Position numbers and translations under genes: made by a program
Shown here: positions 43,936-54,149 of the stretch, in pieces
Position numbering within the stretch: the stretch's first letter is position 1
Layout of the letters: every line of letters starts with the position of its first letter
Notes under the pieces: model-generated
The model's database searches: none
What the model was told of the DNA's origin: nothing
The model's input: the letters and a program-made list of their open reading frames with translations, nothing else
DNA from: Xiphydria camelus
Taxonomy: Eukaryota > Arthropoda > Insecta > Hymenoptera > Xiphydriidae
NCBI GenBank assembly: GCA_963678675.1
Contig: OY783193.1
Coordinates: 27,474,010 to 27,538,009 of the forward strand
DNA: 64,000 bases
Reading direction: 5' to 3'

Positions 43936-45010
43936 TCATTGACCGTCGTTACACCGGAGACGAAGAAGAGATGAAATTGAAGTGCGGTACGTGTACACTT
44001 CAGGTTTGACAGGTCGGTGTGTAAATTGGAACTTGTAATAGTACGAAAGAGGAAATATATCGATAGAGAAAAATAGTGATAAAGTAATTACCTGATTATT
44101 GTGATCCAGTTCCATTTCATCTCCTATTCTGCCACGGCTTGTGTTGGTGATTGATTTTCTTCGATTTTTCCCGTGCTCGCATGACCCTGAAAACAAAAAA
44201 TAGAACAAACACAAAGATATTGTCCTTCCATGGAAAGTGAGGTTAAAGCTGTCAAATGGCAATTAAACTTATCTGATTTCAATTCTTCTGAGACCGTCTC
44301 CTTTCCTGCTCCTTTCTTGATGCACAGGCATTGGAGAGAAGAATACCACTGCACCCGTTCACTATCTCGATATTCGAAAAAAATACAAACGATTATTAAA
44401 CTATACGGAGCGTCTGTCACATTCACCACTATTGACATTCACTACTCCGATTACACTGAATTAACAAGCGCGTCCGAGGATCGAAAAAATGCGAGGGAAA
44501 TCGTTTCGCGAATGGAATATTATTTTATTAATTTTAAAAAACAACTAAACATTCAAGAAACATATTCTCTCACACACTCTCACATACATTTGATGGCGTA
44601 TGCGTGTGGCCGCATCTGTGTACACATTTCCGACCATGGCCGAATATCGCCGAAGACAGGCGGAATTTTTGTGAGATTTTGACATATATATATCGCCCGA
44701 GAAATCGGATTCTCGACTTTCGAGGCGCGAGGGGCGTGGCTTCGCGTTGCTAAGGAAAAATATCTGTTAATATGTAACTTACAACATTTACTCTGGTCTC
44801 TATCGATAGAGAATAGTCGATTTATATGGCGTAACTAAGCATAGTTTTGGTTATAACCGTATATTTATTGAGAAAATTCGATGTTAAAATTGAGGGGTGA
44901 AGGGGGCAGACATTTTTCCTGTAAAGATACACGGGTGCTCGCGGCGACAGCGCTGGCGGCGTTGTTCTGACGACTTGAATGAACATGCCGCGAGACACTA
45001 CCGTGTCTCT
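43936..45010. repeat. Two-part repeat, order A-B
   Basis: Part A (43936-44455) and part B (44456-45010) recur at 54905-55450 and 54355-54905 in the reverse order B-A. B ends at gacactaccgtgtctcttga, and the Ulp1-like coding sequence begins directly after it. Frames inside are shared only as repeat. Confidence 0.8.
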
Positions 45011-45811
45011 TGATTTCTTTACCATCATAAAATGAACACACCCAATGATTCAGATCAGGATTATCATAAGTACTATGTAATATTTGGATATGTTTTTTCC
45101 AAAGTGGTATCGGTTCAATTAAACTTGGTTTTTGCAATAATAAGGTATCACAGTGAATGTAATTAGAAAATGTTGACATTATTGTTCCGAACTTCCATAT
45201 GTGTGCGTCGTTCAATTTAAGACCATGCGAAATTTTATGTTTCTCATCTTCGCTAAGAGTAGTAATTTGAATTGCGCGCCTTTTACGTTTACTATACTTC
45301 GCTAATGGTTTTACTTTGCCGTTATTCAACTGTGTATTATTCACGTTAGAAGTCAATAATGATGATTCATCAGCATCATTTATAACGACAGGGAATCGAA
45401 CTGTTTGTGGATGCGATTGCAGGTGCTTAACTAACGGAAAATGTGTAATAACATTTGTTTGGAAAATGCCTATTAAGTGTTTTCGTAATAAATCCACATT
45501 ATACCTAACATTTTCGGGCTTTTCCTCTAATGCTAGTGAAACAGCGAAAGCAATCGCAAACACACCGCAATCATTAGAATTTTGTTGTTGCTGTACATCC
45601 GGAAATATCACAGGGTTAACGTCGAAAGAATAATATGGATAAAGCACCTGTAAAAATCTTTTGAAGTGCCCATCGAGAACCTTCTTATTTAGAGAGTCGA
45701 AAATGAATATCTGTTTTGTATCATAATAACTACACACCCAATGACCACCTGACATTTCACCAGCTTTAGAATCGGAATATTCTCCATCTAATCTGTGAAG
45801 CAATTGAATAT
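45011..45811 (-). pseudogene. Ulp1-like (C48) protease, 3' part with a second truncated domain
   Basis: A cysteine protease fold that removes SUMO-like proteins or, in mobile elements, processes proteins. The minus strand has the catalytic set His (GGHWVCSYYD), Asp (IFIFDSLNKK), Gln and Cys (QQNSNDCGVFAIAFAVSL; Cys codon 45567-45569). After a basic linker (KYSKRKRRAIQ) a second domain begins: LSEDEKHKISHGLKLNDAHI, then HIQILHS and NHWVCSFYD. It is cut by repeat part B at 45010. The 5' part of the first domain continues at 49881-50047 beyond the inserted element; joining at one shared base keeps the frame. No stop lies within 45011-45811, so the disruption is recent or the frame was long kept. 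Confidence 0.85.
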
Positions 45812-46035
45812 CCCAGATAGCACAAAGACGTCCATGAGTTGTCTTTCTGACGTCTTCAAATCCCTAAAGACGTCTCATTCAAATGTCGTAAAGACGTCTT
45901 GGAGACAGGTTATGTCCATTGAAATTGCGTCTTTAAGACATTCTATTAAGACGTCTTCCGGACGACTTACGGGAGACGTCTTTAGAATGTCTGGGATATG
46001 TCCATTTTGAGACATTTGTATAAAAGTAATTGTTA

Positions 46036-46207
46036 GGCTGGATTCTCACAGGCAGCAAGTTACTACGGCAGTAGCTCACATATAGCTCACCTGCATATGC
46101 TCAATTAATATATACATAAAGTATTACGCGGTGTAGTAATGATTCGTAAATGAGCTGAAGGTGAGCTACTGCCGCAGTAACATTGCTGCCTGTGAAAATA
46201 GTCAGCC
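46036..46207. mobile_element. 172-bp MITE, TTA duplication
   Basis: Ends ggctggattctcacaggcag and inverse, with inner arms actacggcagtagctcac, flanked by TTA at 46033-46035 and 46208-46210. It is Harbinger-like in duplication length and nested in the 4-kb element. Confidence 0.88.
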
Positions 46208-46559
46208 TTATTTAAATTCAAAATATAAACATAAAGACCTCATATTTATTAAAAAAAAAAATTACATCTGTAGCTCTAAATGCACATCATTTCATAAGCA
46301 TGATATTGTTTTAAAAGAGGAAGAGAGAGCGAATTAAGGGTTTTTATTTATTTATTGTTTATCCTCTTCGCTATGTGGGCTCGTAGCCTATCTCCCGCAT
46401 GTCTTAGCCAATCCTGACAACAATGTTGAAGTTTGGCAATCGTGATGGAGGAGTCGTTTGATGAGTACAAGACTGTTTCTAAAAAAAAGACGCAGAAAGC
46501 TTAATTAATTCCATACTCCCGGCATCACGGATTAACATCTATGATGAACATCAATGAAC

Positions 46560-46690
46560 ATTTAATTCTCATACTCTCATTAGCTACGGCGGCATGAGAA
46601 TTGATTATTTATTAGTTAGTACATTTACAAATGATATTTTAAAAAGTCACTAGCGACAAAATCCATGACACCAAGAGTACATACAGTATG
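46560..46690. repeat. Partial RTAC-type MITE arm
   Basis: Contains attctcatactctcattagc and tattagttagtacatttaca, then aaaaagtcactagcgaca; these match one arm of the 51657/52737 family, at lower identity. It overlaps the last exon region of the internal gene by a few bases at most. Confidence 0.55.
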
Positions 46691-46692
46691 TC

Positions 46693-48952
46693 TTACGAAA
46701 AACCGAGCAGGGGCATTCTAGACTTTTTTCCTGAATTTGACACTGTAATGACAATTAAAGCCGAACAGGTGCTGTAAGTATAAGAAACAATAAGGGTGAC
46801 ATACCTATAGCAATGCTAGACGTTAAAGTATCTTTGAAGGGAATGGTACTTTTTTGTCCTGTCCACGATAATTGCCGTGCTACTTCATTTGTTAGTATGT
46901 GGCAAAGAATGTTGCGTAAAAATTTATCTCCCGTTGGACCTCCAATGATACGAATCGCGTTCTTCTGTACATTCATGCAAGATATACAGAAACCCATGCA
47001 AGGATTATTCGGTGTATTTCTCACGCCGTTTTACATAGCAAACGCGTGAATAGGAGCGAGAATGCCAATGATGAATGCACAACAGCTTCTTTGTCACATA
47101 CTCGAACTGAAGCAGTCGAGAGGAAGAGAGGCTTTTATGCATTCACCGATGTGTTCTCTCTCGTACTTATACGTTTGCTATGTACAACAGTATGAGGAAT
47201 ACACTGTAGATATAATCAGCTGCGATATAGAATATTTGTGAAGGGGAGAAGTATTTTGCAGAATCACAACACCACGGTATTTTAAAACTGAATAAAGAAG
47301 CGATATAATTATGCAGCAATAAACTCAACAAAGAAAGTGGTAATAGTAAACTTTAAAGAATTAGTTATAATAATAAGATAACAAACTAAACTATACTTAC
47401 AAATTGGTGTCGAACTTCTTTGTTTTGCTGTCAATTCTTCTCAAATTCCTGTAGCTCCGACAGTTGAGATAAAGGAAATGGTGGGAGTAACGATGTGTTA
47501 GCCAAAGTCCCATTATTTCCGACACGTCCTTCCAGTAAGTTGATAATATGATTCAGCTTTCTGAATAAGGTTTTTCTGCAAATGTCTATAAATAATCGTT
47601 ATAATTAATGAGAGGCAACCATAGGAATTTAATATATGCATATTATTAATGTCTCTATTATTGATAAATATACTAATTCAAATCTGCAGTAACATCATTG
47701 TGTACACCGTGTGATTACGAGAGGAAGCTAATCATAGGAGGATGCATTTGCGTTTGTTGTGTGGAACTCTAAGTTGTATACTATTGGCCAAAGACCAAAG
47801 AGCGTCATTTGATTTCTCTGTTGATGTGCAGTACTTAGCAAACGTTTCAAGAGAAGATCCGTAATGTTTAATTCAGCCGATCAGACTTTATCAGACACTA
47901 GAGATATTTTTCTAAAACATTTGCCGAATACTGGCTGGTAAGTCGTCACAGCCAATCGTATGGTACATTCGAGCCTTTGATCAACTTCCTCATAATCACA
48001 CGGTATAACTATTCATACTCACCACAACAATTGTTATGAGCCGCAGTTGAAGCTTCAACTCTATTGCCATTCCCATCGTCCTTCGAAGGGATCAGTGTTC
48101 TTGAGGTGTTCATGTTTGAACGAGTTACGTCGTTTGTTTCTTCATTATTCTTCTCGGAAGTAAGGGCGTTGTATTCGGAAGGTTTGTGTGAAAAATCCAG
48201 GTATTCAAGTATCATTGCGTCATCATTATTCGGTGTCCCCTGATTTTGTTGATAGCACTGTATGTTTGCCTCAATATATTGAAGTGCAACTACAGAATTA
48301 GATATTCAGAATGCAACTATTTTCGGGGTAAATATTGGACGAATTTTGGGAGCAGTATAATTAGTAATTACCGTTCTCGTTTCTCTCTTCAGGGTCGCTG
48401 TTACTGTCACCGTAAATCTTTAAATGTTTCGAGCGTTTCTCTTTCCTATCGTTTATAGAATGGTCATCTAATAGAAATACAATATAATAAGACTAATAGT
48501 CTACTTGGAAGATACAATAATTACTCGTATACATGAATAAGTATACCTGATTCGCTATCGCTGAATGGTGCGGGCTTTTTGATAAGACGTTTGTTTCTTG
48601 ATTTCTTTTGTTCTAAACAATTCTGGGCATCCTCTGATGTACTCAGATCGGCAGCTACGCGCTCCACTTCTTTCGCTTTTGCGAGAGTATCTGAAAAATG
48701 GGAAATGTATGTACTATCAAATAGGGAGTAGTAATAGGGACTAAATAACGGTGTTTTAATAGACATACCATATGGACCGAACACTTTTTTGTACGTCGCT
48801 TTATCCCATGTCTCGTCTGGCTGCAATTTCAAAAATTTTGCAGTTCCAACTTTCATTCTTTTTGGAGGCCACATAAATGTTTGGGTATCTATATCAATCC
48901 ACTGCTCAGGTATGGCAGTACAAAAATTGTCATACAAGATGACGTAAAACAT
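46693..48952 (-). CDS. DUF4806-like protein, seven exons, inside the 4-kb element
   Basis: Exons on the minus strand: 48769-48952, 48547-48690, 48372-48467, 48023-48289, 47401-47585, 46805-46964 and 46693-46742. All junctions are GT-AG and phases agree throughout (1,1,1,1,0,1). The N-terminus MFYVILYDNFCTAIPEQWID and FMWPPKRM resembles the start of DUF4806 family proteins. A Lys/Glu/Ser-rich linker follows (KKSRNKRLIKKPAPFSDSES), then LFRKLNHIINLLEGRV and the C-terminal block IRIIGGPTGDKFLRNILCHI, NEVARQLSWTGQ. ATG 48950-48952 directly follows a textbook acceptor (ccccttctcttttgttacag), so a further 5' exon may exist; frame 48953-49018 would be intron. One in-frame TGA (47431-47433) interrupts exon 5. 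Biochemical role unknown; family members occur repeatedly in arthropod and cnidarian genomes. Confidence 0.72.
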
Positions 48953-49018
48953 CTGTAACAAAAGAGAAGGGGTAAACCGAAATTGTGACAGTTCTAAATA
49001 ATTTTTTCTTTTTGGCAT

Positions 49019-49690
49019 TGCTCTCTGTGAATTATTAATTCTATTTATTTATAATACTATCACTAATGCTTCATTAGAATTGCTAACATTATACCTTTAA
49101 AATATCTGTCTTCAATGTATGTCGCCAATATATATGAGACGACTCCGCACCAGTTTCTTCAAGTCGAGTGCCAATATAGATGAGAAAACTCCGCAAGAGT
49201 CTTTTCCGGTCGAGTTCCTTTCCACTGACTAAATATTTAGTAGATAAGCTATAATTTTCCAGAAAACACAATAAACATAGCCGTTATAAATAATGCTTAT
49301 ATAAGGCAGTTATACCTAACGGGTATTAGTTTATTTGTACGTTTATGTATATTCGCTACACTTTCCTAAAGCGTAAGTTCGGATTAGATTAGAAGATTGT
49401 ACTGATAAATTTCAGAAAAGTGTAGCACGCAAAAAAGACAAGCAAAAAGTGTATATTTTAACCTACAAATGTAATATATGATATGTTGCATTTGTACGTT
49501 ATTATCAATCTGTAGTATACAAATTATATAACTACAATTGGTTGTGAAAGTTATGCAGTTACTGGATTATTATTACTTACCATTATTTACGCAAATTACG
49601 GATAAAATCTGGATCGTACGAATGATGCATGGACATATGTGCGACGAAATGGCGGCCTTCCTTTGCTCGTCTTTTCTTCTCCCGATCGAA
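49019..49690. other. 5' region of the internal gene
   Basis: About 670 bases between the gene and the right subterminal motif array, with a ~75-base direct duplication (ccaatatatatgagacgact / ccaatatagatgagaaaact, 49128-49215). The promoter is presumably here; no clear TATA or initiator can be fixed. Confidence 0.4.
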
Positions 49691-49880
49691 TTTACACTTC
49701 GTCTTCGCAAAGACATCCTTAAGACGATTACATGAAGACGTCTTTAAAAAGACATCTCTTAGACGACTCTTTCAAGACGTCAGTAACACGACTACTTGAA
49801 AACGTCTTTAAGACGTCTGCTTGAAGAGGTCTTCAAAAAGACGTCTTCTAGACGCAATTTTGACATTTGTGCTATCTGGG

Positions 49881-50047
49881 TGCTTTTGGTGACTTGGAAT
49901 TGGTATGGCGTAATGAGTCAACATTTGCATCCAACTTTCGCGAATTTCATACCCGAATTTATGTCCCAATAATTGAGAAAAAAGGTCAATGTGATCGCCT
50001 GTTAGCCATCCATTATCTATTATAATTTTATAAAATTCCTCGTCCAT
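49881..50047 (-). pseudogene. Ulp1-like protease, 5' part
   Basis: Starts at ATG 50045-50047: MDEEFYKIIIDNGWLTGDHI, LFSQLLGHKFGYEI, AIPIPSHQKH, then the element begins within the His codon. The W-L-T/N-D-x-H-I block is the usual start of a C48 domain. The remainder of the domain is at 45011-45811 after the 4-kb insert. With the insert in place, translation would add a few TIR-encoded residues and soon stop. Confidence 0.82.
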
Positions 50048-50640
50048 GATAAATAACTCAAAATATTAAGGACTACTCAGGAAAGGACGTCCAATGAATA
50101 AATTGGAAAATACAATATATACAATGTATTTAAAAAATTGTTTGTAATTATATTTATATGTATTCGGTATAACAATATTTTAGACTAGAACTGCAATTAT
50201 GATGCAGATATTGTTATACACAGCTTACAAATGCAGAGAAATTGTACTGCGGCAAACTGTTGCGTGCAGGTTATATATATATAGAATTGTCAATAAGTGA
50301 CAATAATAGATTAGTATATATAACGAGAACTGCTCTTAAAATGCAGAAAATCGAACTGCAATGGTATTTGATGTGCAGATTGGCGAATAAGCCTCGATTT
50401 TTGTACAGGAAATGAAACCTGTAGTTGATTATCATAAAATGAAATTATTTATGATTTGATAATCTGAAAAATAAAACAAACAAATGAATATAACTACCCG
50501 TGAGAGAGTATCATATGAAAAGAAAATTTAAACGAGATACAAATACTCACCAAATTCATAAAAAATTGCAACACGCGCTGTATCAATATAATAACACGTT
50601 ACACGTAATGACAGTTAGGGGCCTATAGGGAAGCCGCACG
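50048..50640. other. AT-rich 5' flank of the Ulp1-like gene
   Basis: No coding or RNA feature. It contains partially repeated aactgcaattatgatgcaga / actgctcttaaaatgcagaa blocks. Confidence 0.4.
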
Positions 50641-50960
50641 ATCCGGCGAACAGTGCCCCCTAGGGCCCCTTTCTCGAACCGCTCGCAAAGTTGCGTATAC
50701 GCATCTTAGCGAATAGACCAATCAGGATTAAGTATTCCGTTGTGGTGGGGTTACGGATTGGTCTATTCGCTAAGAACCATATACGTTTCTCTTGCGAGTG
50801 ACTCAAGATTCTGGAACTATACGCGTCACCCGCCACTTTCTCGTCTGCTAGGTGCTTACGCCCTAGGGAACTTCTCTCGCGACGATTGGCGTCTGCCAAC
50901 GATAGATAGAGCCAATCGTTCGGCGTCCTTGCGTCTCCGACCAATAGCATAGGTACATCC
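50641..50960. other. GC-richer segment with a strong hairpin
   Basis: cttagcgaatagaccaat (50706-50723) and its exact inverse (50758-50775) form an 18-bp stem with a 34-base loop. A ~96-codon frame crosses it, which argues against real coding. Boundaries and nature unknown. Confidence 0.5.
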
Positions 50961-51006
50961 TAGAGTCTATAAATCACTACGTGCCATATCGTCCTATGTC
51001 CACAAT

Positions 51007-51300
51007 ATACCTATATTATCGACTATCGTATCATTTATAGTTATGTATTATGTCAGTAATTAATTAATCTTCCATACCAACCATGATACCTATATTATCG
51101 ACTATCGTATCATTTATAGTTATGTATTATGTCAGTAATTAATTAATCTTCCATACCAACCATGATATTAATAGCGATATTTATGGAAATCCTTTCACGA
51201 ACGAATTGTTCTGAAGATTAAATAATATTCCATACCAACAGTGATATTAATAGCGGTATTTATGGAAATCCTTTCACGAACGAATTGTTCTGGGGAAAAT
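51007..51300. repeat. Two successive tandem duplications (~79- and ~80-bp units)
   Basis: 51007-51085 is repeated without visible change at 51086-51164. It overlaps a second pair beginning ttccataccaaccatgatat (51149) and ttccataccaacagtgatat (51229). Confidence 0.92.
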
Positions 51301-51542
51301 ATAAACACACACAAACAAATGTAACAAATAAAAAATTTTATTTATAAAATGCTTAGATTATTTTTTGAAATACTTCTCTCGCTGATACCGTGGATATCCT
51401 ATCTCCGATATGGATGTGTCTACCGTGCGTTTACCTACTTATATGTCGATAGAATTAACAACAGGTATATTTTATATATTACACGCTATTCTTTAGTTCA
51501 GTCCATCGTATGCTACACGCTATCTATCTATATTTGTATATT

Positions 51543-51900
51543 TTACGTATCAATTTTTGTTGGCACTGAATGAACATGCCGCCTTTTTTACAGAGGATCT
51601 GTTTTTGTGGGGGATTTCACTACTGTTTGGAATTTATTCATCGGGAGAATATGTACACCCGGGGATACGGTATCTGTCGCTGGTGACTTTTTTTAAACGT
51701 TATTTTTAAACGTACTAACCAATGAATAATTAATTCTCATGCGCTCATTAGCTACGGTGACATCTACTCTCGTGAATGAAAGTATGAGGATTATTAATTA
51801 TTGGTTAGTACGTTTAAAAATAACGTTTAAAAACAGTCACCAGCGACAGATGCCGTGTCCCCGGGTGTACATGTAGGAGAATAGTTTTTTATTATTAAGT
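51543..51900. repeat. P3 right end, split by an RTAC-type MITE
   Basis: 51543-51656 matches 37005-37135 (gcactgaatgaacatgccgc, gtttttgtgggggatttcac); after the MITE the match resumes with atgtaggagaatagc. Confidence 0.85.
51657..51866. mobile_element. 210-bp MITE, ACCCGGGGATACGG ends, GTAC duplication
   Basis: GTAC lies at 51653-51656 and 51867-51870. The related site at 37130 reads atacgtacatgtagg without insert. Long inner arms (gtcgctggtgactttttt; aaacgtactaaccaatga) are inverted. Confidence 0.9.
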
Positions 51901-52480
51901 ATTACTGCAGAACGAGTAGGTTAGAAGATTTTCATAAAGACTCACGATTTTCTGACATATCATCTCGTACAGGTGCAACCGAAGAGGATCTAACTCGTGT
52001 CCTGTCCGTAAAAAGATGACTCGATGGACATCGGAGAATGTCAGTCTTGTCAGCGAGCGCCTTCATCCATAGTACCCATAGTACTTTCATTGCAATATGG
52101 GCTTTTCGTTCCAACTATTCCTGCTTTAAGGAGGTTCGACTATCAGACGAAAACCAACTTACAGCCCTAATTTTTTTATATGATATACACGAATACTTTA
52201 CACAACTAATACGAAAATTTGAGCAATATAGACCATCTATAGTTTCTTCGTTATTTTATTCTAAAGTTGACCACTTTTAACATATCGCCTTATGGCAGAC
52301 GAATGTACTAAGGTAGATTATCACTGACTTTAACACACATTCCGCCAACTTTAGACTTTGAAAGACTAGTAATTTGACAGATGAAATATTAAGGATTATG
52401 TAAAAAATAAGTAAATTGGGTTTTACCGTATAGTTGCAACGTAATATTGTCATGAAATTCGTTTTGACTTCGCAAACCAT
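51901..52480. other. Intergenic, no gene seen
   Basis: A segment with caacttacagccctaattt and tataaaatggtc-type AT-rich sequence; no repeat partner or coding evidence found. Confidence 0.35.
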
Positions 52481-52736
52481 TAGCATGCCATATTAACGGG
52501 TAGAAGAAGTCGAAGGCGATGGAGTGGAGGCGATGAACTAAAAATAAAATAAAATTTAGTATATAAATCGAAACTTGTAGTAGGAAGGCAGAGGGCAAGC
52601 ACCGATGAGAAAAAAAATAGAAATAAAGTATTATAGTTACCCCGATATTGTAGTTACTCCGATGATTTGTTCTTCTCCCACGACTTAGATTCTCCAATAT
52701 GTAGAAATATACCGTCTTCCCATACTGACAGTATAC
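52481..52736. repeat. Copy of 63305-63555 (transposase remnant and downstream)
   Basis: Begins within the WVEEVEGDGV coding remnant (gtagaagaagtcgaaggcga) and continues through aaacttgtagtaggaaggca to the tgacagtatac site where a MITE inserted. Confidence 0.8.
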
Positions 52737-52947
52737 ACCCGTGCTCACGGAATCTGTCGCTGGTGACTTTTTTTAAATGTTATTTTTAAACGTACTAACC
52801 AATGATTAATCAATCCTCGTGCTTTCATTAACGAGAGTAGACGTCACCGTAGCTAATGAGGGCATGAGAATTAATTGTTCACTGGTTAGTACGTTTAAAA
52901 ATAAGGTTTAAAAAAAGTCACCAGCGACAGATTCCGTGAGCACGGGT
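52737..52947. mobile_element. 211-bp MITE, ACCCGTGCTCACGG ends, ATAC/GTAC duplication
   Basis: Flanked by ATAC (52733-52736) and GTAC (52948-52951). The paralogous site at about 53256 reads gacagtatacatgcatttta without insert. Internal arms match the 51657 element, with the centre inverted. Confidence 0.9.
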
Positions 52948-52951
52948 GTAC

Positions 52952-54000
52952 ATTCATTTTACCTCTAATATGCCGGAATTAAAAATCTCTAGAACTCTGC
53001 GGTACAATGCCACGGTAGGAATATCAAATTCTACCGACATGACATGCTTCGACAAGGTCTGTATCAACTTTAGCATTATATTGGGGGCACTGCACTAATC
53101 CTGTGGCACATTTTTCTATCTGAGAATCGTTCTGAAAAAAATAGAAATAAAGTATTATAGTTACCCCGATATTGTAGTTACTCCGATGACTTGTTCTTCT
53201 CCCACGACTTAGATTCTCCAATATGTAGAAATATACCGTCTTCCCATACTGACAGTATACATGCATTTTACCTTTAATATGCCGGAATTAAAAATCTCTA
53301 GAACTCTGCGGTACAATGCCACGGTAGGAATATCAAATTCTACCGACATGACATGCTTCGACAAGGTCTGTATCAACTTTAGCATTATATTGGGGGCACT
53401 GCACTAATCCTGTGGCACATTTTTCTATCTGGGAAAGCCGTGGTAGAAAAGTAGGAGATACGATAGAATTGGATTACAATAATGAAGTAATTATTTTATT
53501 ATCTTTTCTTTATCGATATATTTTCCCTTTCGTATTATTAAAAGTTCCAATTATATATTATCGGAACGCTGTACAGCTGTACTACCATAATAATATGCTT
53601 TCCCAGATAGAAAAATGTGCCACAGGATTAGTGCAGTGCCCTTAATATACCGCTAAAGTTGATACAGACCTTGTCGAAGCATGTCATGTCGGTAGAACCT
53701 GATATTCATACCGTGGCATTGTACCGCAGAGTTCTAGAGATTTTTAATTCCGGCATATTGGAGGTAAAATGCATGTATACTGTCAGTACGGGAAGACGGT
53801 ATATTATCGGAACGCTGCACAGCTGTACTACCATAATAATATGCTTTCCTAGATAGAAAAATGTGCCACAGGATTAGTGCAGTGCCCTTAATATACCGCT
53901 AAAGTTGATACAGACCTTGTCGAAGCATGTCATGTCGGTCGAACCTGATATTCACACCGTGGCATTGTACCGCAATTCTAGAGAATTCTTTTCTACCCAG
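52952..54000. repeat. P5 repeats: CCCAGATAG-ended units in alternating orientation
   Basis: The ~180-base block from tttacctYtaatatgccgga to tttttctatctggga occurs at 52963-53125 (end altered) and 53266-53434, and inverted at 53605-53790 and 53848-53995. 53435-53604 is a ~170-base spacer (aagccgtggtagaaaagtag). The same arrangement recurs at 63560-64000. The cccagatagaaaa end links it to the 22936 MITE. Confidence 0.8.
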
Positions 54001-54149
54001 GTTGATTTTTGACTGCGAAGAAAAATCCACCAATCCGTCCCGTTCTCGTATGGCGCTGAAAACAAAAAATAGAATAACCACAAAGATATTTGTTCTGTAT
54101 AAGGGATGAAAATGAGGTTAAGACAGTCAGTTAGGAAGTTACTTATCTG

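Larger units (their letters stand above)
45812..49880. mobile_element. 4069-bp DNA element, CCCAGATAGCACAAA ends
   Basis: The TIRs cccagatagcacaaa / inverse are followed on both sides by clusters of AGACGTCTT-like motifs (about 45825-45990 and 49700-49855, at least five each). It interrupts the Ulp1-like gene; the flanks share a single T, so a longer duplication may have decayed. The only gene inside is a seven-exon DUF4806-like gene on the minus strand; I find no transposase. The first nine terminal bases equal those of the 151-bp MITE at 22936. The superfamily is not identified. Confidence 0.88.

Noticed and set aside
50660..50950. 96-codon minus-strand frame
   Set aside because: It crosses an 18-bp perfect hairpin, has no recognisable domain and no splice or start context.
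51007..51300. Possible CRISPR-like direct repeats
   Set aside because: Only two copies of each unit, directly tandem without spacers, in a eukaryotic sequence.
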